Shown here: positions 10,801 through 21,639 of the stretch, piece by piece | Numbering within the stretch: position 1 is the stretch's first letter | How the letters are laid out: every line of letters begins with the position of its first letter | Source: Allodiplogaster sudhausi | Lineage: Eukaryota; Nematoda; Chromadorea; Rhabditida; Diplogasteridae | DNA: 64,000 bases | Assembly (NCBI GenBank): GCA_945643635.1 | Contig: CALZFC010000001.1 | Coordinates: 5,471,501-5,535,500, forward strand | Reading direction: 5' to 3' | Notes under the pieces: generated by a model | Seen by the model: the letters and a program-made list of their open reading frames with translations, nothing else | Told to the model about the DNA's origin: nothing | The model's database searches: none | Made by a program: the position numbers and the translations under genes

Positions 10801-12395
10801 GAGATACATCAATTCAGAAATTATCAATACTTTTACCTGTTCACGGAAAAATATTTTTTGAAAAAATTTTTTTGCCATTTAATATTGTTACTGGGGCCCA
10901 GTACCATGCCCGACTATGTTTTCACATTCGAAATCCAACGTCTGGATCTGGGGCACGCCCTACTGGAGGCATACAGAGAGGCTCTCTTAATCGAATAGTA
11001 AAAACTATTTAAAGTAGGGACATAATATAAACTAATAACACTTTTAGAGTGACATAAAATAGTTCAACGGTTCTTGATAAAGAACAGAAATAAAAAGAGA
11101 AATTTAGTCTCTGCTCCGCGGTAGTCTTCAGCGCCTCAGTGCTCGCACTTTGCGTCAAAAAGAGGAATGCACAAGATAAGGTCACCATTTCTAACTTCTC
11201 ATCGTCTGAAGTTGTTAGAGAATAAACGATTTCAATAGGAACTATAACAAACGTAAAGGTTAAATAAAATATTATTTAATTCTTTCTTCTGTCTAAACTT
11301 CTTTCAGGAGGTCGCCAGCGCTGCCGGCAAGAAAAGCAAAAAGAAGGCATGAACAAAGCTTATATCTTATTGAAAGAATTTCATGAAAGAAAAAGTATTA
11401 ATTTGTTTTCTTAATTAAAAATATTAATTAAAAAAAAATAAATTTAGTCTCATCGCCACGGTCGCCATCAGCGCGTCAAGTCGACCAGTAGAGGCTCGTC
11501 TACGGTTGCCTGTTCCAAATGTGGATGTTCCGGTATGAGAAGATTGTTATATTGGTTCTCTTACGAATTACTTTTTGATTGAACGTGCAAATTTTAACGA
11601 AATGCTGTAACTTTGACAGTAGATTTTTTTTGCATTATTTATATATGTACATATATATTTGCAGCAAACGACAAGAAGCCCTCGGCGAAAGACAAGAATG
11701 GCGAAAAGAAGATTCCAGGGACTGGGTGAGGGAAGAACGTTTAGCCAAGAAGGAGTAATATACATATTTAATTGAAAATGGTACAACATTAGTAGATAAT
11801 TATGGTTGCCTTTTTATTCCAATTAGTGGTGGAATGTATGCTAATTTTCTTTTGCTCCAGATTAGGCGCTGCGAAGGTGAAGAAGGGTCGCGGAGAGAGT
11901 GCGTTGTTGTCGCTCAACGTGCCTACGGCGCCGATCAACGCGAATAACGCGTCAGAAAAATATTCTTCATCATTTTTATAAATTTAATTTAACAAAATCT
12001 CGAATAATTTCTCTTCAGAAGTACGAATCAGACCACCTCGGACTCCAAGTTCGCTCTGGATGACCAAGAGGAGAAGAAGATGACGAGTCTGCTTGGCCAG
12101 CTCAAGCAAGAGGTCAATTAGGTTCAATAAGGCAGCATTGGCCATAGACTCAATAGGGTTGGTTTAGCCTTAGACTGATCCTTAAGTTTCAGCGATTGAT
12201 TACCAATAATTATCAATCTTATCAGAAGTAATATTAATTCCTTTCGTATGTCAATTTCCTCCTAAAGAACAAGCGATACGTAACAGTTTTTTGTCTGTTA
12301 TCATCACGGGGCAGCATTGTTTTCATTATTTTCGAACCAAAGCAAATTATTTATGTGTCTTGCAGAACAACGACGAGAAGAACATTCCTTTATAA
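7830..12395 (+). CDS. K2: single-pass membrane protein, paralogue of K1
   Basis: This is the most complete K copy. Exons: 7,830-7,866 (NGFDGAWSVIQV), 8,018-8,076 (MYRMTFGLDSLLAAARILLG), 11,108-11,180 (VVFSASVLALCVKKRN), 11,308-11,346 (EVASAAGKKSKKK), 11,481-11,532, 11,665-11,725 (DKKPSAKDKNGEKKIPG), 11,861-11,950 (ESALLSLNVPTAPINANNA), 12,019-12,112 (FALDDQEEKKMTSLLGQLK) and 12,366-12,395 (NNDEKNIPL, stop). All phases agree. The donor after 11,346 is GC rather than GT. The helix is LLAAARILLG plus the next exon, followed by KKR, which predicts a cytoplasmic basic tail. The 8,077-11,107 intron carries a 2.8-kb foldback element that K1 lacks. The function is unknown, and no N-terminal signal exon was identified. 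Confidence 0.55.
9165..9232 (-). repeat. tRNA-like (pol III box A/B) segment, left foldback arm
   Basis: On the minus strand TAGCCAATTAG is followed about 30 nt later by GGTTCGAAGCC, a perfect match to the tRNA B-box consensus. No full cloverleaf was found, so it is read as a tRNA-derived promoter remnant, not a tRNA gene. Confidence 0.45.
9966..10033 (+). repeat. tRNA-like (pol III box A/B) segment, right foldback arm
   Basis: Mirror copy of the segment at 9,165-9,232. TAGCCAATTGG fits the A-box consensus and GGTTCGAAGCC the B-box. The same caution applies: promoter-like motifs, not a foldable tRNA. Confidence 0.45.
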
Positions 12396-12399
12396 CTCA

Positions 12400-13200
12400 G
12401 TCTGCAAGGATAAAGTAGTTCCAATTTTGTTTATTCTTTTTGTATATTGCGTAATTGTGATGAAAAATGTAAATCGAGCTGTGTTCCTTCTCTAATGTGT
12501 CTCTATACATGCAGCTAACAATAAATCAACACGACCTTAGTGAGAGAGACACCAAGAACGTATGATTCCTAACATAAGTGAATAGAAGCTGTTAAAGATA
12601 TTTGGTATGGAAGCAGTTTGGAATTACTAGAAAAGATCCTCAAGCCTTCAATTCAATTTGTTTATCGCCTATTTAAGAAGCAGACAGTATTGGAAATTAT
12701 GGACAGTATTATTTGAAAGTAAGTTTTGCCAAAACACTTCATTCTACGCTGAACATTTTCCGTAAGAGGTGGTCTCGTTTTTGTAGGCAACATAATTGTT
12801 GTTGAGCGAATCTCGGAGAGGAGGTGAGTTTAGATTATGGAGTATTCAAACATTCTCTACTTCGAATATTCAAAGTAGAGAATGTTCGATTACCGCGATA
12901 ATACTTGTCAGCTTGAGAAAATGTACTATTCATTAAATAACAATTCAAATGTGCACCAACGTGTGCACTAAATATATCAGAAAGCTATATTTACACAACA
13001 ACGACCACGACTGTCTACAACTTGTCAACGGTTAAAGAAATGAGAATTAATAATATAAAAAGAAATCATATTCGGAGAAAATTTAGGGCTCGTTTATCCT
13101 ATGAGACAGAGAAGGAGGGTGGAGGGGCAGAACGGTTTTTGGTGGCAGAGAATCCAGAGTTGTAGTATTCGTTGCTTTCATCGCTTGGCTGCTCTCCCTA
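12400..13200. other. 3' flank of K2 (duplicated at 17,690-18,493)
   Basis: No exon recognised. It contains the inverted pair ACATTCTCTACTTCGAATATT and TCAAAGTAGAGAATGTTC near 12,850-12,890, a possible hairpin. The whole stretch recurs in the second tandem copy. Confidence 0.5.
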
Positions 13201-13888
13201 CACACAGAAAACAATTTTGTAGTTTTGGCCGCGAGCCGAAAAACGCCCAGGACATTTTGTAGTTTTGGCGTTTTCGACCCCCCCAAAACTACAAAATGGG
13301 GTACCGCGGACATTTTGTAGTTTTGCGCACCATGACATGCAGCGTGTTTCCTCGTAAACAAAAGCATCTTTCAATATATTTACCTCAATATCTTTTGCGT
13401 TGTTGGTTTCTTTGGGTTTCTTTTCATTTCCCTCTCTCTCTATCTCTCTCTCTCTTTCTCTCTATCTATCTCCCTCTTTATTCTAATAGCTGCGAAACGG
13501 TAGAAAATATCGATTTGCAGTTTAATATAATGAAAAATAAGCAAAACATGAGAAAGAGAGACACGGAGGGGGACAGAGAGAGAGAGAGACATAGAGAACA
13601 CAGACATAGAGAGGGGAGAGATAAAGAGAGAGAGAGAGATAAAGAGAGAGAAAGATAGAGTGAGACAAAGTGTTATCGAACTTTGAAAAGTTACCATTGT
13701 TCCGTTTTTTAACCAGTCCGTTCAATCAAAATTTCGAACTCTAGTTCAACGGCGCAGAAATGTGGTCAGACATACAACTTTCGAACAATATTTTCTATTG
13801 TAATAGGTTGCTGTTTGCATTTGCTTTTTATGTTCATATCAATGTTTCTTTTGGATATTTTATTTTTGAGAAGAGAACATTCGCTTTT

Positions 13889-14466
13889 AGGCAGTTTGCC
13901 GTCGATGTCGTACCAAGGGAAGCAAGCAGATGAGCAGAGCAAGACTACGTCGGGCACACTTGTTCAAGACGGCCACCGAGCTGTTCTTTGGTTGGTGTTT
14001 TTAAGCTTTAGTTTCCATTACTTTTCATTGTCTTATAAGATCTTCTTGTTGAAGAAGGTCGGTAATATTTTTTCAAGAGTAACTGAATAGTACCCTTGCT
14101 TTGCTTTAATATTGTTATTTCTTTCAAAAATTAAGGTTTTCTAAGATTCATATGCTATACAATTAAATCTATATGCCATCCCATACAATAATCATCTTTA
14201 TCTCTGCGACCCGAGGGCATTTTTTCTTCTAATTTTTTTCTCTAACTGTGAACTCATGATTTCCTTCTTGGAAGGCTTATAATAAGGGTGAATATTGTAT
14301 CATGATTTCTTTCTTGGAAGGCTTATAATAAGCGTGAATATTGTCCAGGTGACGAGCGTGAGGAGGTCGGGCCGGATAGTACGTCAGGCATTTCTGGAAA
14401 GAGGCTGAGCGCTGCGAAGGCGCGGAAGCCTGTCGATGACCATGCGAGGTTATTCCGACGTCAATA
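13889..14466 (+). CDS. Exon-like segments inside the TA-flanked element (unrecognised)
   Basis: Two open segments have splice signals. The first follows a TTTTAG acceptor at about 13,888 and reads SLPSMSYQGKQADEQSKTTS then TLVQDGHRAV. The second follows GTCCAG at 14,348 and reads DEREEVGPDSTSGISGKRLS then AAKARKPVDDHARLFRRQ; its TAA stop overlaps an AATAAA signal. They look like the 3' end of a host gene rather than a transposase, which would make this a captured fragment. The donor of the first exon and the joining phase are not certain. The family is not recognised. Confidence 0.35.
14254..14345 (+). repeat. 46-bp tandem duplication next to a splice acceptor
   Basis: Two copies of a unit starting TCATGATTTC and ending GTGAATATTGT lie head to tail, with three differences. 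The second copy ends a few bases before the acceptor at 14,348. Confidence 0.6.
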
Positions 14467-14869
14467 AAGACAAAAAGTTTGTTAATTCATGTAATAATAC
14501 CCTTTTTGCTAGTGCTTTTAACCTTTCTTAGCATAGAAGGAAACTTTTGAAGGAATGAACTTTTTGCTTACTTTTCTTGTATTGAATCTTAAATGAAGTT
14601 TGAATCATGAAGACTTCTCTTGCTTGATAGGCTCGTTACTGTATTTTTTTCACTCAAGATACAGTAACCTGCCTTTGCCTATCTTGTGAATATAATCATT
14701 GTTTTTTCGCTTGTAGAAGTAACATGTACATTGAATTCAGTCTCCTGATTGTAGGAATTTATTTTGTTATTTGAAGAATTTGCTTTCTCCAAATGTTGTT
14801 AGAATTGTTTTGACTGTTATTTGAGATGCGTTTGATAATGAAGCGTTGAGGGTTGTTCTTACACTTACA

Positions 14870-15309
14870 AGTTTGCGCACAAGAGCGAGGAACACGGCCA
14901 ACTCCTGACATTCACTTATAAAGAGAAGGAGAGAGAGAATAGAGAGAGAGAGAGAGAGAAGGAGAGAGGGAGCGAAACACCGAGAGACAGAGAGAGAGAG
15001 ACCATATTGATTGATAATTGAGCGCAGAAACGAGACTGTTTCAGAGATTTGTGAGTATGTGTGTTTCTTTTGCTGGGAACTCTATAAAGAGACCTAAAGG
15101 TCACTCTCTCTCTGTGTCATTAGATTCTACATAGAAAGGCGGTTCTAATGAGGTACAGAGAGATGCGGATAAGTAACATTGAGCGGTTTGATTACACGCA
15201 CAAAAGCGAGGGATCCAACTTTTGCTACACGGCCAACTCCTGACATCACGAACAGTGTTCACTTATCAAGAGAAAGATAGTTCTTTCTGTCTTTCTTTCA
15301 TTCTTTCTT

Positions 15310-15356
<47 letters not shown>

Positions 15357-15590
15357 ATCTGTCTTTCTGCTTGTCTGTCTTTCTGTCTGTCTTTCTGTCT
15401 GTCTGTGCCTGTCTTTCTCTCTCTCTCTATCCGCAGCGAGCAAGATAAGGGTGGGGGGGGTGCATGTATACTCGCAATGTATGTACAGACAAACAACTCA
15501 AAAACAAAACTTGAGAGATGAGAGAGAGACATGAGAGAGGAATGAAGCAAATCGCTGCGCATATGTCTCATTCCCACCCCCCCCCCTCCC
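14870..15590. repeat. GA/CT microsatellites and an internal duplicate inside the TA-flanked element
   Basis: CACGGCCAACTCCTGACAT plus its flank occurs at about 14,893 and again at about 15,230, so a block of about 340 bp was duplicated. Between and around lie GA (14,925-15,000) and CT (15,310-15,430) runs and a C run near 15,577. No coding support. Confidence 0.55.
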
Positions 15591-15629
15591 TATCACTAGG
15601 TTATCCAATGCAGAAAGCTTCATGGGTGG

Positions 15630-15698
15630 GTTGGTGGCCTGGTGGTTAACGTGGGAAAATTTCGCGCGGTGAGTGGTAGTTCGGGTCCGGTCGGGAAC
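15630..15698 (+). repeat. Possible tRNA-derived SINE fragment
   Basis: TGGCCTGGTGGTTAACG resembles an A-box region, and GTAGTTCGGGTCCGGT about 40 nt later resembles a degenerate B-box. No poly-A tail or duplicated flank was identified. Confidence 0.3.
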
Positions 15699-16616
15699 AA
15701 AATGTCTTTCTCTCTCTCTCTCTCTGTCTACTTCCAGGTACCAGCAACGGCGACGACTCTACCATCATCACTACAGTCACAGGTTAGCTAAATTATCGCT
15801 TTTTGCGATCGTTAATGAAATTTTATTCTATTTAGATAGACAGAGAGAGAAATAAGAAGAAAAAGATATAAAAAATTTCAGAAACTCTGGAATGCCGTAT
15901 AAAAGTAATTTTAAAGGGGCTTTAAAATACAAGTACAGTGGGGAAAAAGGTATTGTTGGGTAGAGAAAAGCTGAGAGAAAAAATATATATAGAGAGATAG
16001 GCAGTTTTATCAAGAGGGAAAGAGAAAAAAACTAAACAGAGCTAAAAACAGCAGCTGATTGGGGCGCTTCCGGCCCAACTCGCTCATTTTACAAAATGTA
16101 CCTCGGAGGGTACAGAATGCCCGCGCCGTTTTCACAAAATATTCTGCGTGTTAGAATTCTCATAATATATTTGTACCTCATTTTGTTAAATACAACCAAA
16201 TTATTTTCTGTGTGTATTCCGGCTCTGCTATGCATCCTGAAATATTGAATTCGATAGGTTATATAAGGTCACGTCAGTAACACTGACAGAAACTTTTATA
16301 GCACTGATTGTATTGCGGACAACTTGAATCTTTTGCTCTCAGCAATTCTGCAGAAATGTTAAATTCAAAACAATTAAACACCTTTGTCTTAGACTTCTCG
16401 CCAGTCCTCGACTTTGTATGAAACTTCTTGCTCGTTATTGGTTAAAATAATAATTAATTTAAGAAATAATAAACTTTTATTTGTCTTTCACAAAGGAATT
16501 TATGCTGAATGCATATTGTGCGAAGGCTCAGACCAAGGCAACCTTGAGGCTAAGGATAAGGCAACCCTATGAGGCCAATGGTAAGGCATCAATATTGAGG
16601 CTGAGGCTAAGGCAAC

Positions 16617-16737
16617 CTTATTGCCCTTCTCCTTGAGTGTGCCGAGCAGACTCTTGATCTTCTTCTCCTCGCCCTCGTCCAGATCAAAATCGGTCTCTTC
16701 TTCCGTCGGGACGGCGACCGCGGCCGAGCCGGTGCGA
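16617..16737 (-). pseudogene. Duplicated K3 exon (orphan tandem copy)
   Basis: Identical to the K3 exon at 18,894-19,014 (EEETDFDLDEGEEKKIKSLL). It arose by the tandem duplication and has no upstream K3 exons of its own, because K2 flank sequence and the duplication junction lie beside it. Confidence 0.7.
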
Positions 16738-16863
16738 CTTTTCGACTTCCAAACGAGAAACCAATTAATTTTTGGAACATATTTATTATTCTTACTTTAT
16801 ATACTAATAAACAAATAGATTATGGACCAAAATCATGGAACAAACTATCTACATAATATGTAA

Positions 16864-17013
16864 ATACCGTATTTTCTCTATTAGTACCCTTCTTTATTAG
16901 AACCCCCCCCCTCTAATAGTACCCCCCTCTGAAAATGCCATTGAAAAATAGAACCCCTCCCTCTAGTAGAACCCCCCCTCCAATAGTACCCCCCCCCCTA
17001 ACAGTCTAATACC
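16864..17013. repeat. Truncated copy of a C-rich TIR element
   Basis: Starts with the same ATACCGTATTTTCTC terminus as the element at 19,141 and contains runs of C alternating with TCTAATAGTA. It ends at the tandem-duplication junction and therefore lacks its right end. Confidence 0.65.
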
Positions 17014-17153
17014 ACTGGGTGAGGGAAGAACGTTTAGCCAAGAAGGAGTAATATACATATTTAATTGAAAATGGTACAACATTAGTAGATAATTATGGTT
17101 GCCTTTTTATTCCAATTAGTGGTGGAATGTATGCTAATTTTCTTTTGCTCCAG

Positions 17154-17688
17154 ATTAGGCGCTGCGAAGGTGAAGAAGGGTCGCGGAGAGAGTGCGTTGT
17201 TGTCGCTCAACGTGCCTACGGCGCCGATCAACGCGAATAACGCGTCAGAAAAATATTCTTCATCATTTTTATAAATTTAATTTAACAAAATCTCGAATAA
17301 TTTCTCTTCAGAAGTACGAATCAGACCACCTCGGACTCCAAGTTCGCTCTGGATGACCAAGAGGAGAAGAAGATGACGAGTCTGCTTGGCCAGCTCAAGC
17401 AAGAGGTCAATTAGGTTCAATAAGGCAGCATTGGCCATAGACTCAATAGGGTTGGTTTAGCCTTAGACTGATCCTTAAGTTTCAGCGATTGATTACCAAT
17501 AATTATCAATCTTATCAGAAGTAATATTAATTCCTTTCGTATGTCAATTTCCTCCTAAAGAACAAGCGATACGTAACAGTTTTTTGTCTGTTATCATCAC
17601 GGGGCAGCATTGTTTTCATTATTTTCGAACCAAAGCAAATTATTTATGTGTCTTGCAGAACAACGACGAGAAGAACATTCCTTTATAA
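17154..17688 (+). pseudogene. 3' exons of K2, second tandem copy
   Basis: Exact copies of the last three K2 exons at 17,154-17,243, 17,312-17,405 and 17,659-17,688, with unchanged splice sites and stop. The copy begins inside the preceding exon (ACTGG at 17,014) and has no 5' exons or promoter of the gene, so it is an expressed-gene fragment at best. Confidence 0.75.
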
Positions 17689-18893
17689 CTCAGTCTGCAA
17701 GGATAAAGTAGTTCCAATTTTGTTTATTCTTTTTGTATATTGCGTAATTGTGATGAAAAATGTAAATCGAGCTGTGTTCCTTCTCTAATGTGTCTCTATA
17801 CATGCAGCTAACAATAAATCAACACGACCTTAGTGAGAGAGACACCAAGAACGTATGATTCCTAACATAAGTGAATAGAAGCTGTTAAAGATATTTGGTA
17901 TGGAAGCAGTTTGGAATTACTAGAAAAGATCCTCAAGCCTTCAATTCAATTTGTTTATCGCCTATTTAAGAAGCAGACAGTATTGGAAATTATGGACAGT
18001 ATTATTTGAAAGTAAGTTTTGCCAAAACACTTCATTCTACGCTGAACATTTTCCGTAAGAGGTGGTCTCGTTTTTGTAGGCAACATAATTGTTGTTGAGC
18101 GAATCTCGGAGAGGAGGTGAGTTTAGATTATGGAGTATTCAAACATTCTCTACTTCGAATATTCAAAGTAGAGAATGTTCGATTACCGCGATAATACTTG
18201 TCAGCTTGAGAAAATGTACTATTCATTAAATAACAATTCAAATGTGCACCAACGTGTGCACTAAATATATCAGAAAGCTATATTTACACAACAACGACCA
18301 CGACTGTCTACAACTTGTCAACGGTTAAAGAAATGAGAATTAATAATATAAAAAGAAATCATATTCGGAGAAAATTTAGGGCTCGTTTATCCTATGAGAC
18401 AGAGAAGGAGGGTGGAGGGGCAGAACGGTTTTTGGTGGCAGAGAATCCAGAGTTGTAGTATTCGTTGCTTTCATCGCTTGGCTGCTCTCCCTATTCCGGC
18501 TCTGCTATGCATCCTGAAATATTGAATTCGATAGGTTATATAAGGTCACGTCAGTAACACTGACAGAAACTTTTATAGCACTGATTGTATTGCGGACAAC
18601 TTGAATCTTTTGCTCTCAGCAATTCTGCAGAAATGTTAAATTCAAAACAATTAAACACCTTTGTCTTAGACTTCTCGCCAGTCCTCGACTTTGTATGAAA
18701 CTTCTTGCTCGTTATTGGTTAAAATAATAATTAATTTAAGAAATAATAAACTTTTATTTGTCTTTCACAAAGGAATTTATGCTGAATGCATATTGTGCGA
18801 AGGCTCAGACCAAGGCAACCTTGAGGCTAAGGATAAGGCAACCCTATGAGGCCAATGGTAAGGCATCAATATTGAGGCTGAGGCTAAGGCAAC

Positions 18894-21003
18894 CTTATTG
18901 CCCTTCTCCTTGAGTGTGCCGAGCAGACTCTTGATCTTCTTCTCCTCGCCCTCGTCCAGATCAAAATCGGTCTCTTCTTCCGTCGGGACGGCGACCGCGG
19001 CCGAGCCGGTGCGACTTTTCGACTTCCAAACGAGAAACCAATTAATTTTTGGAACATATTTATTATTCTTACTTTATATACTAATAAACAAATAGATTAT
19101 GGACCAAAATCATGGAACAAACTATCTACATAATATGTAAATACCGTATTTTCTCTATTAGTACCCTTCTTTATTAGAACCCCCCCCCCCTCTAATAGTA
19201 CCCCCCTCTGAAAATGCCATTGAAAAATAGAACCCCTCCCTCTAGTAGAACCCCCCCTCCAATAGTACCCCCCCCCTAACAGTCTAATACCTCATCTCTA
19301 GATGTACTTCGAACGGATCCTGGAGGCATGGGGTGCTCTTTCCAATGAACTGATGCCAAATTCATGATAAATCTGTTGTAAAACGGATACTCCAGTGATG
19401 ATTCCATTGAATTCGGGCTACGATTCTTCTTTTTTGGGAGTAAAATGTTGATATTAAACTTTTAGTATCTCACATTGAAAAATAGAACCCCTCCCTCTAA
19501 TAGAACCCCTCCCTCTAATAGTGCCCCCCTCTCGCAAGGGTATTGAAAAATAGAACCCCCGGGGGTACTAATAGAGAAAATACGGTATATGCTTTTATAA
19601 TTTTCATTATAGATTATTTTGTTGATTATTTTTGCTGACGCAGGCGTCGCGAGCGGCTCGTTGAGCGATAGCAAAACGCTCTCTCCGCGATTCTTCGCCT
19701 TCCCCTCGACTGATCTGAAAAAATTATTTGAGTTTGTATTTCCAAGCGAAAACAATCAGCTCAACGCGTATTACAGTGGTATAGAGGGGATATGCTTAAA
19801 AGATAGCCATGCTTTTAGGCTAAAAATTCGTCCCTCACCCAGCAACAGGAGGCTTCGTTTCTTCTTCTTTTTTTTCGGCAGCTGTTTCGGGCTTCTTGTC
19901 CTTTGCGTCTACTAAAATTAATGGTTAAAAATTGCTATCATTCAATACAGTAATAAAAAGTCCTATTTAATGCTGAGGTGAATAAAATATTCTTTTTACA
20001 CAAAGTCGCGATTTTTCTCACCGGCAACTCCGGCCTTGGCAGAGCCAGCGGCTGACGTGCTTACCTTAGTTGCCTGCGAAAAAAAGATTTTTTTTAAAAT
20101 TTATTTTTGAAAGGGCATTGGACTGAGGAGCCACAACGATATGTAGTCTGCACCTCATCCTTCTTTTCTGTCGGGTTAGAATTGCTGGTCTTGGAGTTCT
20201 TGGAGTTGGGGATGTCATTCTTGGAGTCCTTGGCGTTGGAGTTGCTGAATTTGGGTTCGTGAGCATTCTGAAATAAGTGGAGTCGCTTATGAGAAATGTA
20301 ATTTTAATTTTCACTAGCAAACCTAGAGAACTCCTTTGTCACCTCTGAAACCCTAACAAAAGTAAATAAGTTGAGGCTAGAAATGGTGACCTTAATTGGT
20401 TCAGTCTTTTTTTTGCTGCAAAGCACGAGCATTGAGCCGCTGAAGACGACTGCAGCACTGATAAGAAATATCCTGTTTTAATTTATTCTTTTTTTCAATA
20501 AAGTTTAAACTGATTTATTCGATGTTTAAGATATTAGCAGCTGTCAATTTTGCAATAACCTACTATATGCATTTACATATTTCTATCGCGATAACATTTT
20601 AATTTATGGAACGACTAAACAAGCGTAATTAGTGATCATTTTAATTTCTCCCGATGAGAATTTCGACCTTTTTTGCTCATTTTTACAAGTATTATTAACA
20701 ACGGTTGGTGGGTGAAATCTTTTCTTTTGTTTCTTTTTCGTTCTGGCGAACATATGTAGATGATTCCCTCCAACCCCAGAAGAATGTGCGCAGCAGCCAA
20801 CGGAGAATCCATTGCAAAAGACATCCTTGACGAGTTTGCACCTCCTGCAATTTATTTACTTTGCTTGTGTGAGACTTATAGAAAAAAATAATAATTTCAA
20901 TAATAATACAAGAAACAATATTTTCACTAATTCTCTTTAATTAATAATAAACTTTATTATATTAACCACTTGGCCTGTCGACCAGGCGCCGTCGATGCTG
21001 TTG
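18894..21003 (-). CDS. K3: K-family membrane protein, minus strand
   Basis: Exons: 20,967 to about 21,003 (DGAWSTGQV), 20,775-20,844 (MSFAMDSPLAAAHILLG), 20,391-20,457 (GAAVVFSGSMLVLCSKKK), 20,154-20,267 (NAHEPKFSNSNAKDSKNDI, Asn/Ser/Lys-rich, 38 codons), 20,022-20,073, 19,839-19,911 (AKDKKPETAAEKKEEETKPP), 19,714 to about 19,625 (GESVLLSLNEPLAT) and 18,894-19,014 (DFDLDEGEEKKIKSLLGTLK). Phases agree from the membrane exon onward. Order and character match K1 and K2, with an extra Asn-rich exon. The first exon has AC where K1 and K2 have the acceptor AG, and the second is in frame only with a two-base overhang, so the 5' end may be damaged. A final exon like NNDEKNIPL was not found. Confidence 0.5.
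19141..19588. mobile_element. 448-bp C-rich element with 26-bp terminal inverted repeats
   Basis: The terminus ATACCGTATTTTCTCTATTA is mirrored perfectly at 19,563-19,588. The interior is made of AATAGAACCCC/AATAGTACCCC units. It is non-autonomous. It sits in an intron of K3 between its last two identified exons. The truncated copy at 16,864 shows it was in place before the tandem duplication. Confidence 0.7.
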
Positions 21004-21273
21004 GTTGAAATGACAAAGAAAAAATCACCGGCTATTTGTTAAATTACTTCATGAATAAACTGCTGATTTTACGCACTTTTACAAAGTACGAATGAAGTTC
21101 TCTAATTTTTCGAATCCAAATAAACACGAATAGTTAATTCATCATGTAATTTAACAAATGTTTGTTGTGATGAACCCATTTCTCTCCGTTGTTATTATTA
21201 ACGATCACATTGTATTTTAATTAAAACATAATTCAGCTAACACAAGTAAACTACTCTAGTAAATAAATTGCAG

Positions 21274-21400
21274 GATCTTCCCATTTGTCAAGGCTGTCCT
21301 GTGGACTAGATTCTCTAATGGATACTGCGCACATTCTTTATTCTACTTGCGGACATTCTTTAAATTTATGCAAATTATGTTACGTTGGCAGAGGCCCAAG
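21274..21400 (+). pseudogene. K-family second-exon fragment (K5)
   Basis: Follows ATAAATTGCAG and reads SRLSCGLDSLMDTAHILYS, matching the MTFGLDSLLAAARILL exon of K2. The GGG-GTTGGA donor is lost and no following membrane exon is present, so it is a remnant. Confidence 0.5.
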
Positions 21401-21639
21401 AGAATCCTGAACGGTCCGAAATTGGGACCCTGACCAAAGCATGCCTAAATGAAGTAGCCGAGAAAATTTTATATAAACTTTCTTTTACTTTGATAAATAT
21501 GCGTGAAAATAAAAATATTTTACTTTTATTGCACGCTACTTTATTTTTACAACATACATATATAAAAGCAAGAGATTATAAACGATACTTACATGCAAGA
21601 AAATGTGTTCGCATAACTTTTGAAAAAAATTAGATTGGC

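Larger units (their letters stand above)
8187..10990. mobile_element. 2.8-kb TTAA-flanked foldback element in the K2 intron
   Basis: Two long inverted arms meet near 9,594: about 8,415-9,594 against 9,595-10,775 at high identity. Outer parts of the arms diverge, but the ends again match exactly: TTAAGAGAGCCTCTCTGT at 8,187-8,204 and its complement at 10,973-10,990. TTAA at both ends suggests a piggyBac-like target site, although no transposase is seen. Open frames in the arms are short, mirrored and unsupported. The K1 paralogue has the corresponding intron without this sequence, so it is an insertion. Confidence 0.7.
13201..16214. mobile_element. 3,014-bp TA-flanked element with short terminal inverted repeats
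   Basis: The left end reads CACACAGAAAACAATTT and the right end is the complement of CACACAGAAAATAATTT. TA lies on both sides (13,199-13,200 and 16,215-16,216). The second tandem copy at about 18,493 has the uninterrupted site with a single TA. TA duplication is typical of Tc1/mariner-type insertion, but no transposase is recognisable. ACATTTTGTAG motifs repeat inside the left end (13,216-13,330), and related ACAAAAT motifs lie inside the right end. It holds two exon-like segments and several GA/CT runs. Confidence 0.8.
11721..19291. repeat. Recent tandem duplication, unit about 2.28 kb
   Basis: Copy 1 is 11,721-13,200 joined to 16,217-17,013 (2,277 bp without the inserted element). Copy 2 is 17,014-19,291 (2,278 bp). 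Sequence is essentially identical; the small difference is in a C run. The unit carries the last three K2 exons, their 3' flank and the last identified K3 exon. The junction ACC-ACTGGG at 17,013/17,014 joins the end of the unit to its start. Confidence 0.85.

Noticed and set aside
13440..15580. Ser/Leu- and Arg/Glu-rich open frames
   Set aside because: They are translations of CT/GA microsatellites on either strand, with no splice or start support.
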